Below are positions 61,372 through 64,000 of a stretch of DNA of 64,000 bases, piece by piece. The position numbers and the translations under genes are program-made. Below the pieces are notes generated by a model. The model saw only the letters and a list, made by a program, of their open reading frames with translations, had not been told where the DNA came from and searched no databases. The stretch spans positions 2,852,001-2,916,000 of the forward strand of contig NZ_CP062165.1 in the NCBI RefSeq assembly GCF_014844075.1. The letters are read 5' to 3'. The first letter of the stretch is position 1, and each line of letters opens with the position of its first letter. This stretch comes from Paenibacillus sp. JNUCC-31. Its GTDB lineage: Bacteria; Bacillota; Bacilli; Paenibacillales; Paenibacillaceae.

Positions 61372-62183
61372 TGAAAAAAGTATTTGCTTACGTGTTGCTG
61401 ATTGTTTTCTCACTGCTGTTCATCGCCCCACTCTTCTGGGCGGTGACCACGGCACTGAAATCACCGCAGGAGCTTTATCTGTTTCCTCCCAAATGGATTC
61501 CGTCCGACTGGAAATTCAGTAACTTCGCAGAGGCATGGAATATCCAGCCCTTTAATTTATTTTTAAAAAACACACTGCTCGTTACGGTTTTATCCACCAT
61601 AGGTCAGCTGATATCCTGTACGCTCGTTGCTTACGGCTTCGCCAGATTTCAGTTTAAAGGCCGTGATTTCCTGTTTCTTGTCGTTCTGGCGACCATGATG
61701 ATCCCGTGGGAAGTAACCATGATTCCGCAGTATATGGAATTCAACTATTTGGGATGGATCAACACACTCAAACCGCTGATTATTCCGTCGTGGTTTGGCT
61801 CTGCCTATTATATCTTTTTGTTACGGCAGTTCATTATGACCCTGCCCCGTGAGCTGGATGAAGCAGCGACGATTGACGGCGCCAGTAAAATGACGGTTCT
61901 GCTCCGAATCATTGTGCCGCTAATGGGACCTTCGCTGATCCTGGTTTCCGTATTCCAGTTCATGAGTTGTTGGAATGATTATCTGGGACCGCTCATTTTC
62001 CTGAATGATCAGACAAAATATACGTTGACGCTTGGCCTATCTCAATTTAAGGGCATGTACGGTGTTGATATGCAGTCCATCATGGCCATCACCTGCTTAA
62101 TTTCGATTCCGCCGCTTGCGATTTTCTTCTTCGCCCAGCGTTACATTGTCGGCGGAATTGCCACGACAGGTATTAAAGGATAG
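61371..62183 (+). CDS. Sugar ABC transporter permease, MalG/UgpE-like
   Basis: Second permease of the pair, 270 residues. Seen: six hydrophobic segments, start IAPLFWAVTTALKSPQELY, ATPase-contact loop ELDEAATIDGASKMTVLLRI, and the C-terminal RYIVGGIATTGIKG typical of MalG-type permeases. The one-base overlap with the upstream gene and 31 nt to lacZ place all in one operon controlled by the upstream two-component pair. Confidence 0.92.
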   Translation: MKKVFAYVLLIVFSLLFIAPLFWAVTTALKSPQELYLFPPKWIPSDWKFSNFAEAWNIQPFNLFLKNTLLVTVLSTIGQLISCTLVAYGFARFQFKGRDFLFLVVLATMMIPWEVTMIPQYMEFNYLGWINTLKPLIIPSWFGSAYYIFLLRQFIMTLPRELDEAATIDGASKMTVLLRIIVPLMGPSLILVSVFQFMSCWNDYLGPLIFLNDQTKYTLTLGLSQFKGMYGVDMQSIMAITCLISIPPLAIFFFAQRYIVGGIATTGIKG

Positions 62184-62196
62184 GACACACCGATAG

Positions 62197-64000
<1,804 letters not shown>

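Overview
The window looks like chromosome from a Paenibacillus-type Firmicute. The signs are strong AGGAGG-type ribosome sites with several GTG/TTG starts, many ABC sugar importers of the LplB/YtcP type, YesM/AraC two-component pairs, an S-layer-homology protein, LTA synthase, CcpA-like cre sites and a perfect Fur box. I see no rRNA, tRNA or CRISPR array. Both window ends cut a gene: an adenine deaminase on the left and a GH2 beta-galactosidase on the right.

Layout. (1) 1-6.4 kb, minus strand: a purine-salvage cluster made of a PotD-like binding protein, a nucleoside hydrolase, two PotB/PotC-like permeases, a PotA-like ATPase and adenine deaminase. Together they suggest import, hydrolysis and deamination of nucleosides or bases. 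(2) 6.9-19 kb: a fructan locus. A 1279-residue secreted multidomain GH32 enzyme would degrade levan or inulin outside, an LplA/LplB/YtcP-type importer would bring fragments in, and a cytoplasmic GH32 and a ROK fructokinase would finish the job. A divergent LacI regulator sits across a 440-bp intergenic region with three copies of a candidate operator. (3) 19-23.7 kb: an efeO-efeB-efeU iron uptake operon behind a consensus promoter and perfect Fur box. (4) 23.7-33 kb: single genes and small units: a zinc-ribbon/Yip1 membrane protein, a Met-rich DUF3105 protein under two dyad operators, an atypical nucleoside hydrolase, an MMPL exporter with divergent TetR, an acetyltransferase, a lipoprotein serpin and a DUF697-like protein. 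(5) 33.1-34.6 kb: an IS3-family element inserted in the loop of a 20-bp hairpin, followed by an intergenic array with a 50-bp period. (6) 35-39.2 kb: a MarR-regulated heterodimeric ABC exporter. (7) 39.4-54 kb: an SLH lipoprotein with a recent internal duplication, a 7TM histidine kinase with a BTAD-type response regulator, glucuronate isomerase, an MBL-fold hydrolase, a cytoplasmic alpha-amylase, a RecB/Cas4-like nuclease fused to an XPD/DinG helicase, and LTA synthase. (8) 54-64 kb: a glycan-use locus with an MGH1-like glycosidase, a YesM/AraC two-component system, a sugar ABC importer and LacZ.

The least explained sequence is a family of three intergenic elements (176, 231 and 257 bp) with terminal inverted repeats and a shared internal hairpin. 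Two copies lie inside operons and one lies just upstream of an operon's first gene. Other items worth attention are the IS insertion in a hairpin loop, the 50-bp-period array, the nuclease-helicase fusion and the SLH/lipobox protein. I did not find a clear defence island or a wholly unknown multigene system. Start codons were moved inward from the longest reading frame wherever a ribosome binding site decided it.
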